From Vibrio navarrensis (GTDB lineage: Bacteria; Pseudomonadota; Gammaproteobacteria; Enterobacterales; Vibrionaceae), in assembly GCF_015767675.1 (NCBI RefSeq), contig NZ_CP065218.1, forward strand, positions 124,001 through 188,000: 64,000 bases of DNA, written 5' to 3'. This document shows positions 19,219 to 29,700 of the stretch, one piece after another. The position numbers and the translations under genes were made by a program. The notes under the pieces were generated by a model, which was not told the DNA's origin, ran no database searches, and saw nothing but the letters and a program-made list of their open reading frames with translations. Within the stretch, counting starts at the first letter, position 1. Each line of letters starts with the position of its first letter.

Positions 19219-21559
19219 AGGGCAGCTCCAATACCACCATTGCACCGCCACTCAGCGCTGACGCTAAGTAAATGTCACCTTTATGTTTTTTTACAATCGA
19301 TTGGCAGATATTCATCCCTAACCCCAAACCTATCTCTTTCGTGGTAGTAAATGGTGTAAATAGTTTGTCAACAATACCGATGTCAAATCCCGCCCCATTA
19401 TCGGCCACGGCAATCATGTGTCTTGTCCGCGTAGTATGCAAATGCAACAAAGTCACGCAGCGTTGTCTTTGTTGCTCACTCAATGCATCGCAGCTATTGA
19501 CGAGTAAATTGATAAACACTTGTTCAAGTTCAACGCTGTTTCCCCACACGCACAACTCATTGGGGATGCCATTCGAAATTGAAACCTGTTGCCGTTTCGC
19601 TTTCGAGCTAATCAAAAGAATCGCATGTTCAATCACATCGTGCAGATTATTCAATGTCTCAGGCTGTGCAGTGTCCGTTTTGCGGGCAAAATGACGTAAA
19701 CCATTGATTATTTTGCTCATTCTTTCTTTTAAACTCTCAATATAATGGAGAGAATCCGCGACCTGCTGTGGCTGCGACTGCTGATTGAACATCGAAGCAC
19801 TGTAGAGATAGGTAGACATCGCATTCAATGGCTGATTTAACTCGTGGGCTAAACTGGTCATCGCCTGCCCGACTACGGCCATTTTGGCCGCTTGAATTAA
19901 CTCCGATTGTGTTTTTTGCAAATGCCGCTCTGCCCGTTGCCGCTCCTCAACTTGCAGTTTTAGTTCCGCATTTCGCTCGATCAGATCGCGTGTTTTCTCG
20001 GCAACTCTTTGCTCTAATGTGCGGTTAGCAAGCATCTGTTCAGTCACATCGTTAATGGTGACGATCACTTTTTCACTATGCCCATGGGTGAAAAGGCTGA
20101 ACTCACAATGTAGATACTGAGTTTGGTGGTTGAGGTCAAACAGTACCGTCAGTTCAATGTGGCAATGGCTCATTAACTCCGATTCCCGGAAAAAAAGCGC
20201 TTGCAGCGCCTCCGTACAGCCGCTTGGAAACACCGCCCAAAGGGGTTGCGCCGTAATGGTATCATCTAGTTGCAACAGACGACGTGCGCTGACATTCGCC
20301 GACTCCACTGCGCCATAGAGATCGGTGGTGATCAAACTGGCGCTGGTGTTATTGATTAAGCTGAGTGCGTTGGTACGCTGCATCTCTTTCACCTTGTCAC
20401 CATATTCGATCAGCTTAGCACTCAGGCGGCCGATTTCATCCCTTCCATCCACCACAATCGGATGGTGCAAATCGTCATTGATAATAGCATCGATACTGCT
20501 GCTTAAACTCAGCAATCGCACCACAATCCGTCGATGAATAAAATAATATGCAAGCAAAAGACTAGTCAGGATCGAGATAGTGAAACAGGCAATCAACACC
20601 TGATTACCGTATTTCACTACTTTAGTGGTTTCTGATTTGACCGTATGAAAAGCCGCATCCGCCTCCGCGACCATCGCACCGATCTGCTTGTGAATATCCG
20701 CAATCACTTGCTCTATCTCTCTCTGCTGCTCCGTAATTTGGCCGTTTAACGCCACATTATCTAGTAGCTGTAAATGAAGTGACCCTCGATGCTGTAAAAG
20801 TGTGTTGAGTTCATTGAGAAGTTGCTGAAATGCAATAGAAGAAGACCAATCCAGAAGCGGTTGACTGATCTGAAACAGCTCTTCGCTGCGATATTGGATC
20901 ACCTTCATTCCATTATTTACATGACCAAGTTGAGACGCACCAGTCACATCCAGCACTAAGTCATAAACGTTCGTTTCAAGGTCCATCACTTGCTGAATGC
21001 TATTGAGTTGAGTTAGGAGATCTCGTACTTGCTCTTGTTTTGTATTGCGCGAGATCTGCCAGTCTACTTCTTGGCGTAGTGGCATTAATTCCGTGCGAAT
21101 ATCTATGTGAATCCAGTCGAGCTGTTCTTGCAATAAGTCAATTTGCCTTTGCGAGTCAATGCGTAATGAGATCAAAGCAGCATATTTTTGTGTCGCTGCC
21201 GTTAGCTGCTGGTAAGAGTCTTCCAAGCGATCCAATTGCGTATTTTGAAGCGGTTGTTGTGTTTGTAACTGGCCTACAATGCTTTGTGTTTGCGCCAGTT
21301 GTGATATCAACGCCTGAAGCTGGTTGTCTAAATCGACCTTGCTGTTCACGCGACGAATCTGTTCAATTCGCCGCCGAGCTTCACTGCTACGGCTCTCTAA
21401 CAGGTAGCTGGCGTTGTAACGCGGAACATTCTCATGCAAAAGGCGGCTAACCCTAGAGTCGAGCCCACTCCAAGTTGTCCAAGCGATCAGGCAGACTACG
21501 GTCAATAAAAGCGTGCTGCTAGCAAATGCCATGACGAGTTTGATGCCAATGGTGTTCAT
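19208..21559 (-). CDS. pgtB: Sensor histidine kinase PgtB
   Basis: A 783-residue membrane kinase that, in Salmonella, works with PgtC to induce phosphoglycerate uptake. Order: N-terminal membrane helix (MAFASSTLLLTVVCLIAW), a long coiled periplasmic stretch of about 280 residues rich in Gln and Leu, a second helix (VLIACFTISILTSLLLAYYF), HAMP, a PAS-like segment, then HisKA with the phospho-acceptor in LAHELNQPLNAM and HATPase_c with FINLLVNSCDAL, DNGAGFD and GLGLGMNI. The ATG at 21559 is chosen over a TTG three codons upstream. It starts 11 bases after the pgtC stop and overlaps pgtA, so pgtC-pgtB-pgtA form one operon. Confidence 0.9.
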   Translation of the reverse strand: MNTIGIKLVMAFASSTLLLTVVCLIAWTTWSGLDSRVSRLLHENVPRYNASYLLESRSSEARRRIEQIRRVNSKVDLDNQLQALISQLAQTQSIVGQLQTQQPLQNTQLDRLEDSYQQLTAATQKYAALISLRIDSQRQIDLLQEQLDWIHIDIRTELMPLRQEVDWQISRNTKQEQVRDLLTQLNSIQQVMDLETNVYDLVLDVTGASQLGHVNNGMKVIQYRSEELFQISQPLLDWSSSIAFQQLLNELNTLLQHRGSLHLQLLDNVALNGQITEQQREIEQVIADIHKQIGAMVAEADAAFHTVKSETTKVVKYGNQVLIACFTISILTSLLLAYYFIHRRIVVRLLSLSSSIDAIINDDLHHPIVVDGRDEIGRLSAKLIEYGDKVKEMQRTNALSLINNTSASLITTDLYGAVESANVSARRLLQLDDTITAQPLWAVFPSGCTEALQALFFRESELMSHCHIELTVLFDLNHQTQYLHCEFSLFTHGHSEKVIVTINDVTEQMLANRTLEQRVAEKTRDLIERNAELKLQVEERQRAERHLQKTQSELIQAAKMAVVGQAMTSLAHELNQPLNAMSTYLYSASMFNQQSQPQQVADSLHYIESLKERMSKIINGLRHFARKTDTAQPETLNNLHDVIEHAILLISSKAKRQQVSISNGIPNELCVWGNSVELEQVFINLLVNSCDALSEQQRQRCVTLLHLHTTRTRHMIAVADNGAGFDIGIVDKLFTPFTTTKEIGLGLGMNICQSIVKKHKGDIYLASALSGGAMVVLELPYEH

Positions 21560-21569
21560 TTTGCGCAAC

Positions 21570-22868
21570 TTATTTCGACCCTTCGCGTTTCAGTACTTTT
21601 AGCTGCTCATCAGCTTCTGCTAATTTCTGTGCCAAGCGACGGCTCGCCTCATGGCTAAACTCGGCCAAAAAAGCCTGTACATGCGCATCACCTTCTTCAT
21701 TGCGCTGAGTTTCCTCTCGCAGTTTTCGGCTGATGTCCAACACTTCCGATTCCGCAATACCAATGTCAAACGCCTTGATACGAATCACCTCAATTCTATC
21801 CAACATATCGGCATGGCCAGCAAAACGCTGTTGAAGCTGAATAATGCTCAACCACGTATCTTTTAATTGCGGCAAGCGTTTCGTAATGGCGAGATCAAAC
21901 AACTTATTGGTGAGTGTTTCGCGAAGCACCACTTGATCAACCCTCAAATGCGGCAACTGACCATCACTAAGCGATGTGTCGTGCAAGGAGAACTTGGCAA
22001 AACTGTTTTGCCCAAGAGTTTGCTGCATCTTGTCCGACAGCAGCATCGTCATGAATTCGTTGACCAATGGATCGTCTTGGGGCCTTTGTAGCTTAGCGAT
22101 ATAAGTAGGCATCAGGGTAAAATCCGCTTCGTAACTGAACCCCACATGTTCGAACTTTCTCTGCGTGAGCAAGGCATAACTGTCAATGGTTGGTCCAATG
22201 CCAAACTGCCCTTTCGCAATGTAATCACTAACACCGAAACTTCGCGAGGAAATAGTGGCAAGATTAGCACCAATGTTGAGTAAAATTCGCCAACCCTCCT
22301 GCCAACCGTATCGACTGAGAATACTTTCCACCATCATCTGCGTGGTTCCGGATCGACTCGGGCTGCTCATAGTCAGATGGCCGAAATATTGAGGTTGCAC
22401 AAGATCAGTAAACGCCTTAGGTACCTGTAAATGGTGGGTTTGCAGATAATCTCGGTTCCAAATCAGCCCTGCGCCAGAGTAGCCGATAGTCATGACTCGC
22501 GCCTGTGGGGATAACACATAAGGCTCGAACCAATTCGGCAGTTTTTCCTGATATAGCACTGGCGCTAAACGCTGACTTTGCAATAAATGTTGCATCAAAA
22601 AAGGTGAAGAGCTGAGCACTAGATCGATATCTTTCATATGGCTTTTATTTAGCAGTTGAATACTCGATTGGCTCCTGCGGTGGATGAAACGCACAACGGC
22701 TTCTGGGTGCAACAATGCAAACTCTTCTGTAAGCGCTGTCAGCGGCTCTTTGGAAAAGGTGGTTAAAACGACAATTTCCTTGTCTGCCGCCAGCCCTGAG
22801 ACAGAAAGCAGACAAGCCCCCACGATCCCCATTAACGAAAGTCCTCGTTTTATCCTGTTATCCATCAT
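21570..22868 (-). CDS. pgtC: Periplasmic binding component PgtC
   Basis: A 432-residue extracellular solute-binding protein with a signal peptide (MGIVGACLLSVSGLAADKE), first gene of the pgtCBA operon. It has the iron/ABC-type type II binding-protein fold (IVVLTTFSKEPLTALTEEF, then SSSPFLMQHLL, then GYSGAGLIWNRDYLQ). In Salmonella PgtC signals with PgtB to PgtA rather than supplying substrate for import. The family match is to the first part; the C-terminal 100 residues are helical and charged. The exact start, ATG 22868 or the one immediately after it, is open. Confidence 0.85.
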   Translation of the reverse strand: MMDNRIKRGLSLMGIVGACLLSVSGLAADKEIVVLTTFSKEPLTALTEEFALLHPEAVVRFIHRRSQSSIQLLNKSHMKDIDLVLSSSPFLMQHLLQSQRLAPVLYQEKLPNWFEPYVLSPQARVMTIGYSGAGLIWNRDYLQTHHLQVPKAFTDLVQPQYFGHLTMSSPSRSGTTQMMVESILSRYGWQEGWRILLNIGANLATISSRSFGVSDYIAKGQFGIGPTIDSYALLTQRKFEHVGFSYEADFTLMPTYIAKLQRPQDDPLVNEFMTMLLSDKMQQTLGQNSFAKFSLHDTSLSDGQLPHLRVDQVVLRETLTNKLFDLAITKRLPQLKDTWLSIIQLQQRFAGHADMLDRIEVIRIKAFDIGIAESEVLDISRKLREETQRNEEGDAHVQAFLAEFSHEASRRLAQKLAEADEQLKVLKREGSK

Positions 22869-22939
22869 CCGCTATATCCCCAAATTTTGTGCGCTCACTC
22901 ATAACTCTGAACATCGATGAAAAAAGACATTTTTCATCG

Positions 22940-23083
22940 TGAGTCAGAAGTGACGCACTTTGACTTACTGATATTAATTTTATCAGCAAATATTGACTCG
23001 ACGTTATCTAGAAAAGCCCTATTTTGACTCACTAAAGAAAACAATTTGAGTCACATTTGCCCCAAAATCCTCCTTTTGAGCCA
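22940..23083. promoter_or_regulatory. TGASTCA-type repeats between pgtC and pgtP, candidate PgtA sites
   Basis: In this divergent 279-base promoter region the heptamer TGA(G/C)TCA or a close form recurs: 22940-22946, 22959-22967 (TTTGACTTA), 22993-22999, 23024-23031, 23046-23053 and 23077-23083 (TGAGCCA). The heptamer is itself palindromic. No sigma-54 -24/-12 site was seen. PgtA, encoded next door, is the obvious candidate binder. Confidence 0.5.
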
Positions 23084-23147
23084 AATATGCAAAACACTCA
23101 TTCTGCTCTCGCCAACATATTTCTGTTGATCTACATGGAGAGCAAAT

Positions 23148-24527
23148 ATGCTTAATTTCTTTAAAACCCGCCCAGACCTACCTTTAATGGGTAGTTCAAA
23201 AGCGGAAATGTTAAAACGCTACAAAAGTTATCAGTGGCAAGTCTTTATTGGCCTGATTTTCGGTTACGCCATGTTCTACGTGGTACGTATGGCGCTCGGC
23301 GTAGTGAAAAAACCGATGCTGGATGCGGGTATCGTCACCCTCGAAGAACTCGGTATCATGGGTTCGGCATTCTTCTTTACTTACGCATTTGGTAAGTTCC
23401 TGAACGGCTTCCTGTCTGACTATGCCAACATTGGCCGCTTTATGTCGTTCTCACTGCTGCTGTCGGGTATCGCCTCTATCTTCATGGGGATGAACACCGT
23501 CGCTTTCTTTTTCGTTCTGCTATGGGGCTTGAACGGTTGGTTCCAGTCGGTCGGTTCTGCGCCATCTTGCGTATCTATCTACCAATGGTTCTCGCCAAAG
23601 CAACGTGGTAGCCGTTACTCAATCTGGGGTGGATCACGTAACATCGGTGAAGGTATCACTTGGATCCTAACCGCAAGCTTGGTGAGCTACTTCGGCTGGC
23701 GTGCAGGTTTCATCGGTGCGGGTATCGCAGGTATCGTGGCTTCTCTCATCATGTTTAAACTTTTGAAAGACCGTCCACAAACTTACGGTATGCCAGATCC
23801 AGGCACAGCGTTTGACGAAGGTACTGAAATCAAAAAATCGAACGACCCAAAAGAAACTCGTCGTGCGCAAATGTTCATCCTGAAGCAACCAGTTGTATGG
23901 TTAATCGCTCTAGCTTGTGCGGCGATGTACATCTCTCGCTACGCGATGTCTTCTTGGGCCGTCCTGTTCTTACAAGAACAAAAAGGCTACTCACTGATTG
24001 ACGCCGGTTTTGCCATGTCCATGTATCCAACAGCGGGGCTGGCCGGTGCAATTCTGTCCGGTGTGCTCTCTGACAAAGTGTTCAAAGGTAACCGTAACAT
24101 CCCTAACCTGCTGTACGGATTGACCAACATCGCTGGTATGTGTCTGATGTTCTTCGGCCCAGATAACCGTATCGTTGATGCGGTCGCACTGAGCATGATC
24201 GGCTTCTCAATCGGTGGTCTAGTGGTGTTCCTTGCAGGTCTTATCGCTTGTGACCTGATGCCGAAAAACGCAGTAGGTGCAGTTAAAGGTCTGATCGGTC
24301 TATGTTCTTACATCGCCGCTTCTGCTCAAGAACTGATCTCTGCATCACTCATCACAGTAACGGAAGTCGAAGGCGTAAAACATTACGACTTCGGTAACGC
24401 TCAGTACTTCTGGCTGGCAGCAGGTGTGGTTTCAGTACTGCTCGCACTGACCGTGTGGAATGCCAAGAAAGTCGTCGATATCGACGAAGCTGAAGGCAAG
24501 CCTCTGAAAACTCAAGAAGCCTCTTAA
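23148..24527 (+). CDS. pgtP: Phosphoglycerate transporter PgtP, OPA-type MFS
   Basis: A 459-residue inner-membrane antiporter of the organophosphate:phosphate family (GlpT/UhpT relatives), with about 12 hydrophobic segments. It imports phosphoglycerates or phosphoenolpyruvate in exchange for phosphate. Family motifs seen: YQWQVFIGLIFGYAMFYVVR near the N-terminus, SDYANIGRFM (loop 2-3), and NGWFQSVGSAPSCVSIYQWF followed by GSRYSIWGGSRNIGEG. It carries a good ribosome site (ATGGAGAGCAAAT) and is divergent from its regulatory operon. The choice of PgtP over a general hexose-phosphate transporter rests on the adjacent pgtABC genes. Confidence 0.9.
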   Translation: MLNFFKTRPDLPLMGSSKAEMLKRYKSYQWQVFIGLIFGYAMFYVVRMALGVVKKPMLDAGIVTLEELGIMGSAFFFTYAFGKFLNGFLSDYANIGRFMSFSLLLSGIASIFMGMNTVAFFFVLLWGLNGWFQSVGSAPSCVSIYQWFSPKQRGSRYSIWGGSRNIGEGITWILTASLVSYFGWRAGFIGAGIAGIVASLIMFKLLKDRPQTYGMPDPGTAFDEGTEIKKSNDPKETRRAQMFILKQPVVWLIALACAAMYISRYAMSSWAVLFLQEQKGYSLIDAGFAMSMYPTAGLAGAILSGVLSDKVFKGNRNIPNLLYGLTNIAGMCLMFFGPDNRIVDAVALSMIGFSIGGLVVFLAGLIACDLMPKNAVGAVKGLIGLCSYIAASAQELISASLITVTEVEGVKHYDFGNAQYFWLAAGVVSVLLALTVWNAKKVVDIDEAEGKPLKTQEAS

Positions 24528-24536
24528 TCTACGCCA

Positions 24537-24566
24537 AGCAGGAGCCTAGCTCCTGCTTACTTTCTC
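24537..24566 (+). terminator. Terminator after pgtP
   Basis: AAGCAGGAGC, CTA, GCTCCTGCTT hairpin followed by a pyrimidine-rich tract that ends in TTTTTT; 10 bases past the stop codon. Confidence 0.75.
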
Positions 24567-24608
24567 CTTTTTTATTTTCTTGTTGAGCGTCGTTATAGGA
24601 ATTGCAAT

Positions 24609-26078
24609 ATGTGTAAAACCAAAATTGTGGCCACTTTAGGCCCTGCTAGCCAAACTCGTGAAACCCTGACTCAACTCATCCGAGCTGGCGTGAACGTGGT
24701 TCGCCTTAACTTTTCTCACGGCAGCGCTGAAGAACACATTGCTCGCGCCGAAATGGTGCGTGAAATCGCTCAAGAGCTGAATGTGAGCGTTGGTGTACTG
24801 GTTGACCTGCAAGGCCCTAAAATTCGTATCGCTTGCTTTGCAGAAGGCGCGATTCAACTCGCCGCAGGCGACACCTTTATTCTTGATGGCAATTTAGATC
24901 GTCAAGCCGGCACGCAAGAGCGCGTGGGTTTAGATTACCCAGAGCTGCTCGATGACCTGAAAGTGGGCAATATCCTGCTACTGGATGATGGTCGCATTCA
25001 ACTGGAAGTGACAGCGGTCGATACGCAAACTCGCCTTGTTCACACCATCGCACTTAATAGCGGCAAGCTTTCCAACCGTAAAGGCATTAACTTGCTCGGT
25101 GGCGGCCTTTCGGCTCCTGCTCTGACGGAAAAAGACAAGCTCGATATCATTACCGCTGCGGAGCTGCAAGCCGACTTCCTAGCCGTGTCTTTCCCACGTA
25201 ATGCCGAAGACATTGAATACGCACGCCAACTCGCCGTACAAGCAGGTTGTCATGCACACATTGTCGCGAAAGTTGAACGTGCCGAAGTGGTAGCCAGTGA
25301 AGAAGCGATGGATAGCGTGATCCGCGCGTCAGATGTAATCATGGTAGCTCGTGGTGACTTAGGGGTTGAGATTGGCGATGCTCGTTTGCCAAGCGTACAA
25401 AAGGCGTTGATCGCTCGTTCCAAACACTTAGGTAAACCTGTGATCACCGCGACACAAATGATGGAATCCATGATCGAAAACCCATTGCCAACACGTGCAG
25501 AAGTGTTAGACGTGGCGAATGCGGTGATTGATGGTACTGACGCGATCATGCTTTCTGCGGAATCGGCCGCGGGACGTTACCCCGTTGAAGCGGTGCAAGC
25601 CATGGTGCGCATCGCCCAAGGGGTTGAGCACGAAACTCACTGCGCGCAAAATTGTTGGGATGCGCTACAACATCTGTGCAGCGATGCGGGCAAAAGCTTT
25701 GCTCTGTCATCGATGATTTCAGCATCCAAAGTGAATAAAGATCTCGGTGTAGCGATTGTGACGGAGCAAGGTGAAACGCCGCTTTTGATGTCACGCTGTC
25801 AAAGCCAAGCCACCATTTGGGCGGTGTCTGACAAACTGGCACTATTGCGTAAGCTAGCAATTCTTCGTGGCGTGACCCCAGTTTATCTACCCACGCTAGA
25901 CAAACGTGGCGATATTGCCCATCAACTTGTCAGCCAACTTGAGGCCGATGCAAAGCAAAGACATATCACATCCATCATGATGACCCAGCTAGAATCGGTT
26001 GAAGGTGTAGGTGATATAAACATTTGCCGCCTGATTACCCTAAAAGAACCATCCGTGGCCACTGCTGTTGCGGCATAA
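24609..26078 (+). CDS. Pyruvate kinase
   Basis: This enzyme converts phosphoenolpyruvate and ADP to pyruvate and ATP. The 489-residue protein has KIVATLGPAS at the N-terminus, RLNFSHG, the metal and substrate motif DLQGPKIRI, VARGDLGVEIG, and ATQMMESMIENPLPTRAEV with DAIMLSAESAAG, all family signatures. Length fits bacterial type II (PykA-like) enzymes; which E. coli paralog it follows is not certain. It stands 80 bases after pgtP, separated by a terminator, so it may have its own promoter, but the neighbourhood suggests a phosphoglycerate-to-pyruvate route. Confidence 0.94.
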   Translation: MCKTKIVATLGPASQTRETLTQLIRAGVNVVRLNFSHGSAEEHIARAEMVREIAQELNVSVGVLVDLQGPKIRIACFAEGAIQLAAGDTFILDGNLDRQAGTQERVGLDYPELLDDLKVGNILLLDDGRIQLEVTAVDTQTRLVHTIALNSGKLSNRKGINLLGGGLSAPALTEKDKLDIITAAELQADFLAVSFPRNAEDIEYARQLAVQAGCHAHIVAKVERAEVVASEEAMDSVIRASDVIMVARGDLGVEIGDARLPSVQKALIARSKHLGKPVITATQMMESMIENPLPTRAEVLDVANAVIDGTDAIMLSAESAAGRYPVEAVQAMVRIAQGVEHETHCAQNCWDALQHLCSDAGKSFALSSMISASKVNKDLGVAIVTEQGETPLLMSRCQSQATIWAVSDKLALLRKLAILRGVTPVYLPTLDKRGDIAHQLVSQLEADAKQRHITSIMMTQLESVEGVGDINICRLITLKEPSVATAVAA

Positions 26079-26111
26079 CTTATTCCCTCCACCTGCTCCA
26101 CAGGAATTTTG

Positions 26112-26139
26112 GCCTACTTTTTTGGGTAGGCTCTTTTTT
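26112..26139 (+). terminator. Terminator after pyruvate kinase
   Basis: GCCTAC, loop, GTAGGC hairpin followed by TCTTTTTT, 34 bases after the stop. Confidence 0.75.
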
Positions 26140-26206
26140 AAACAAAAGCACTCATCGGTCCAGGTTTCTGACTAAATCACGAAGTACAATTTATAAACGG
26201 AAAGAC

Positions 26207-26752
26207 TTATTTCATTCTCTTCTCAAACCTGAAAAAGTCTTCTTCATACAAGCCGTTGTTATCGACATCCATGTCGATATCGCGAACCTGAGAATCATCT
26301 TCTAGATGGTATTTGTTGAAGAATTCTACAATATGAAAACCACACTTATTGATATAGAAGTTGATGTTCCTTTTTTCAAAATAAGGCGTAACGGTTGTCC
26401 AAACCTTAGTTTCTGGATATGTAGCTTCAATGGCTCTCCATGATTTCTGCCCTAAACCTTTGTTATGACTTTCGGGATAAATAAAAAACAGGTCGAGACT
26501 GTTATATTGGGTATCCGTATTAATATTCAGCACCACACCACCCACTCTCTCCTCGCCGAGTACGATATGATTTATTACGGCACCCTTGGCGTTAAAAGAA
26601 CCAAATATATCTTCATCGGAAGGTATCGGCTCACTGTAAGATGGGCCAAACTGTTCGATTAACGCATTGGTAAAAGTCTGCTGTAACTTAGTTTTAAATT
26701 CGGGCAGCTCGTCACTTTTCACTTTAGTGAGTTTTATAATTTCATTTTTCAT
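26207..26752 (-). CDS. GNAT-family N-acetyltransferase
   Basis: A 181-residue cytoplasmic protein with a GNAT-like core. The acetyl-CoA loop seems to be YPESHNKGLGQKSWRAIE (about residues 92-110), preceded by beta strands (GGVVLNINTDTQYNSLDLFFIY). Its start overlaps the end of the RND pump gene by 11 bases, so it is the last gene of that operon in the position where Acinetobacter adeABC has the outer-membrane channel gene. Whether it modifies a drug, a peptide or a protein is unknown; I see no aminoglycoside acetyltransferase motif beyond the fold. Confidence 0.7.
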   Translation of the reverse strand: MKNEIIKLTKVKSDELPEFKTKLQQTFTNALIEQFGPSYSEPIPSDEDIFGSFNAKGAVINHIVLGEERVGGVVLNINTDTQYNSLDLFFIYPESHNKGLGQKSWRAIEATYPETKVWTTVTPYFEKRNINFYINKCGFHIVEFFNKYHLEDDSQVRDIDMDVDNNGLYEEDFFRFEKRMK

Positions 26753-29700
26753 TTTTAAAATAACGCTCTTGAATACTCATCACGAACACGAAGAAAACAG
26801 GTACAAAGTAAATGGCAAGTAATGTAGCGCTGACCATTCCACCGAACACACCGGTTCCGATAGCTCGTTGAGTTTCGGCACTAGCACCTGAGGCTAGCAT
26901 CAGTGGTACAACACCAAGACCAAATGCCAGAGAGGTCATCAAGATAGGTCTTAATCTCAACTTCGCCGCTTGAACGGCTGACTGTACCAACCCGTTGCCT
27001 TGCTCTCTCAACTGTTTGGCAAACTCAACAATTAGAATCGCGTTTTTCGCCGAAAGACCAATTACGGTGATCATCCCGACTTTGAAGAAAACGTCGTTTG
27101 GCATGTCACGAGCCACAATAGCGAGTACCGCACCTAACAATCCCAAGGGCACGACCAACATCACCGATAAAGGAATAGCCCAACTCTCATAAAGTGCCGC
27201 AAGCACTAAGAAAACGACTAGCATCGATAGCGCCATTAGCATCGGTGCTTGTTTTGCTGAGTGAAGCTCTTGTAATGCCTGTCCTGTCCATGCAATGGTA
27301 AAGCCTGACGGAAGTTGCTTCGCCATTTGTTCTATTTCAGCCATCGCATCTCCGCTGGCAACGCCCGCAGCTGCACTACCAGAAATTCGAACCGCAGGAT
27401 AACCTTGGAAGCGAATAAACTGCGGAGCTGACTCAGACCAAATAGGCGTCACAATTTCTGATAGCGGAACCATTCCACCATTAATATTTCGCACATAGAG
27501 CTTGAGCACATCCTCAATCTGCATCCTTGATGAAGCATCTGCTTGCATAATGACTTGCTGCATTCTGCCTTCATTAGGAAAGTCGTTGATGTATAGTGAT
27601 CCAATCGCCGTTGATAGCGTCTCACTAATACTCGTGAATGAAACACCTAACACCTCAGCTTTCTGGCGATCAATATCTAAATGAATACTTGTACCCGCAG
27701 GAAGCCCATCAGAATAGACATCGCTAAGTGATTTGCTATTTTTCGCCAACTCTAACATCTTCGTCTCAACGGCTTTTAATGCCTCGTATCCCTGATTTCC
27801 GCGATCTTGCAAGAAAAACGTAATATCAGAGCTCGTACCTAGCTCTTCAATAGAAGGAGGTAGCATGTGCATAACCGTGCCTTCTTTTACGTCAGCCATC
27901 GCCTCCTCAGCAAGTCTTAACTCATCCAGTGCTGTGGTATCGTCGCGTGATTCCCAATCTTTCAACGTGGTAAAACTCTGCGCGGTGTTAGTACCTGAAC
28001 CGGAAAATCCAAAACCAATCACTGTCATTGTTGACTCAATTGCTGGACGGCTTAACGCATGCTGTTCAAATTTTTTCACAACATCCAACGTACGCACTGT
28101 GGTTGCGTCTGCTGGAAGCTGAATATTGGTAATAAAATATCCTTGGTCTTCTTCTGGCAAAAACGATGACGGCAGCTGCCTATACACTAGAACCAAAATC
28201 GCGCACAGAAACACAAAGCCAAGCATCATTCGTCCTTTGCGATTCACTAACACGTTGACCTGAGATTCATACCGATTGTTCATTCGGTTAAAGCCACGAT
28301 TAAACCATTTCGCAAATCTTGTTTGCTCATGGTGATTAGCATTAACCGGCTTTAGCAACGTGGCACAAAGCGCCGGTGTTAGTGTTAGAGCCAAAAATGC
28401 TGAGAACAGAATGGATACTGCCATCGATAAGGTAAACTGCTTATAAATGGCGCCAACCGAATCACTGGCAAATGCCATCGGGATGAAAACTGCCGTTAAC
28501 ACAAGTGTGATGCCTATAATGGCGCCAGTAATCTCTTTCATCGCCTTAGATGTCGCTTCTTTCGGAGATAAGCCTTTTTCCGACATCAATCGTTCCACGT
28601 TTTCGACAACGACAATCGCATCATCGACGATAATACCGATCGCCAGAACCATACCAAACATCGTTAACACGTTGATTGAAAAGCCAGTTAACAACATGAC
28701 GGTGAACGTCCCCAACAAGGCTATCGGTGCAACAATAGCGGGGATCAAGGTGTAACGAATATTCTGTAAAAACAGAAACATAACAAAAAACACCAGCACC
28801 ATAGCTTCAACTAAGGTATGAATAACCTTATTGATCGAAACTTTAACGAAAGGTGCTGTATTAAATGGAATTGAATAGGTCATCCCAGAAGGTAGACTTT
28901 GACTCAACTCCGCCAAACGCTTTTGTACCGCATCTGCAGTTTTAACGGCATTCGCTCCCGGAGTAAGCTGAATAGCCGCAGCCGTCGCTGTTTTACCATT
29001 TTCACGATTCAAATAACCATAGGATTGAGAACCGATTTCAACACGCGCAACGTCACTTAGGACGACTTTCGAGCCATTGTTGTTTGCACGAAGAATGATA
29101 TTAGAGAATTCTTCAACGCTGGTTAACTGGCCTTGAACGGTTAATGGAACCGTTACTCGTTGCCCTAAAACCGTCGGTGCAGCACCGATACTTCCGGGTG
29201 CGATTTGTGTATTTTGCGAAGTGATAGCCTGACTAACATCATTCATTGTTAAACCCAATGAATTGAGCTTACTCGGGTCAACCCAGATCCTCATTGCCTT
29301 CTCAGCACCAAATGACTGAACACGCCCGACACCTTCAATACGGCGCAATTCATCTACGATGTTGCGAGCCAAATAGTCGTTCAATGCGATTTCATCAAAG
29401 CGGTTATCATCAGATTTCAACCCGACAATCATCAAAAAGTTGGATGTAGCAGATTCTACGGACAAGCCGCTTTGACGCACCACCTGCGGTAAACGAGATT
29501 CAACCGCTTTCAGTTGGTTTTGAACGTCAACTTGCGCCATATCAGAGTCTGTTCCCGGCTTAAATGTAACCGTAATAGACGCAGAACCGGAGTTGTCAGC
29601 AGACGACTCGAAATACATTAAGTTCTTAACGTTCGACAGCTCACCCTCAATAAGACTAAGCACACCATCATTCATTTCCTTCGGACTGGCTCCCGGATAC

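Noticed and set aside
26207..26752. Aminoglycoside acetyltransferase
   Set aside because: Only the general GNAT fold is visible; no specific drug-binding motif supports a resistance claim.
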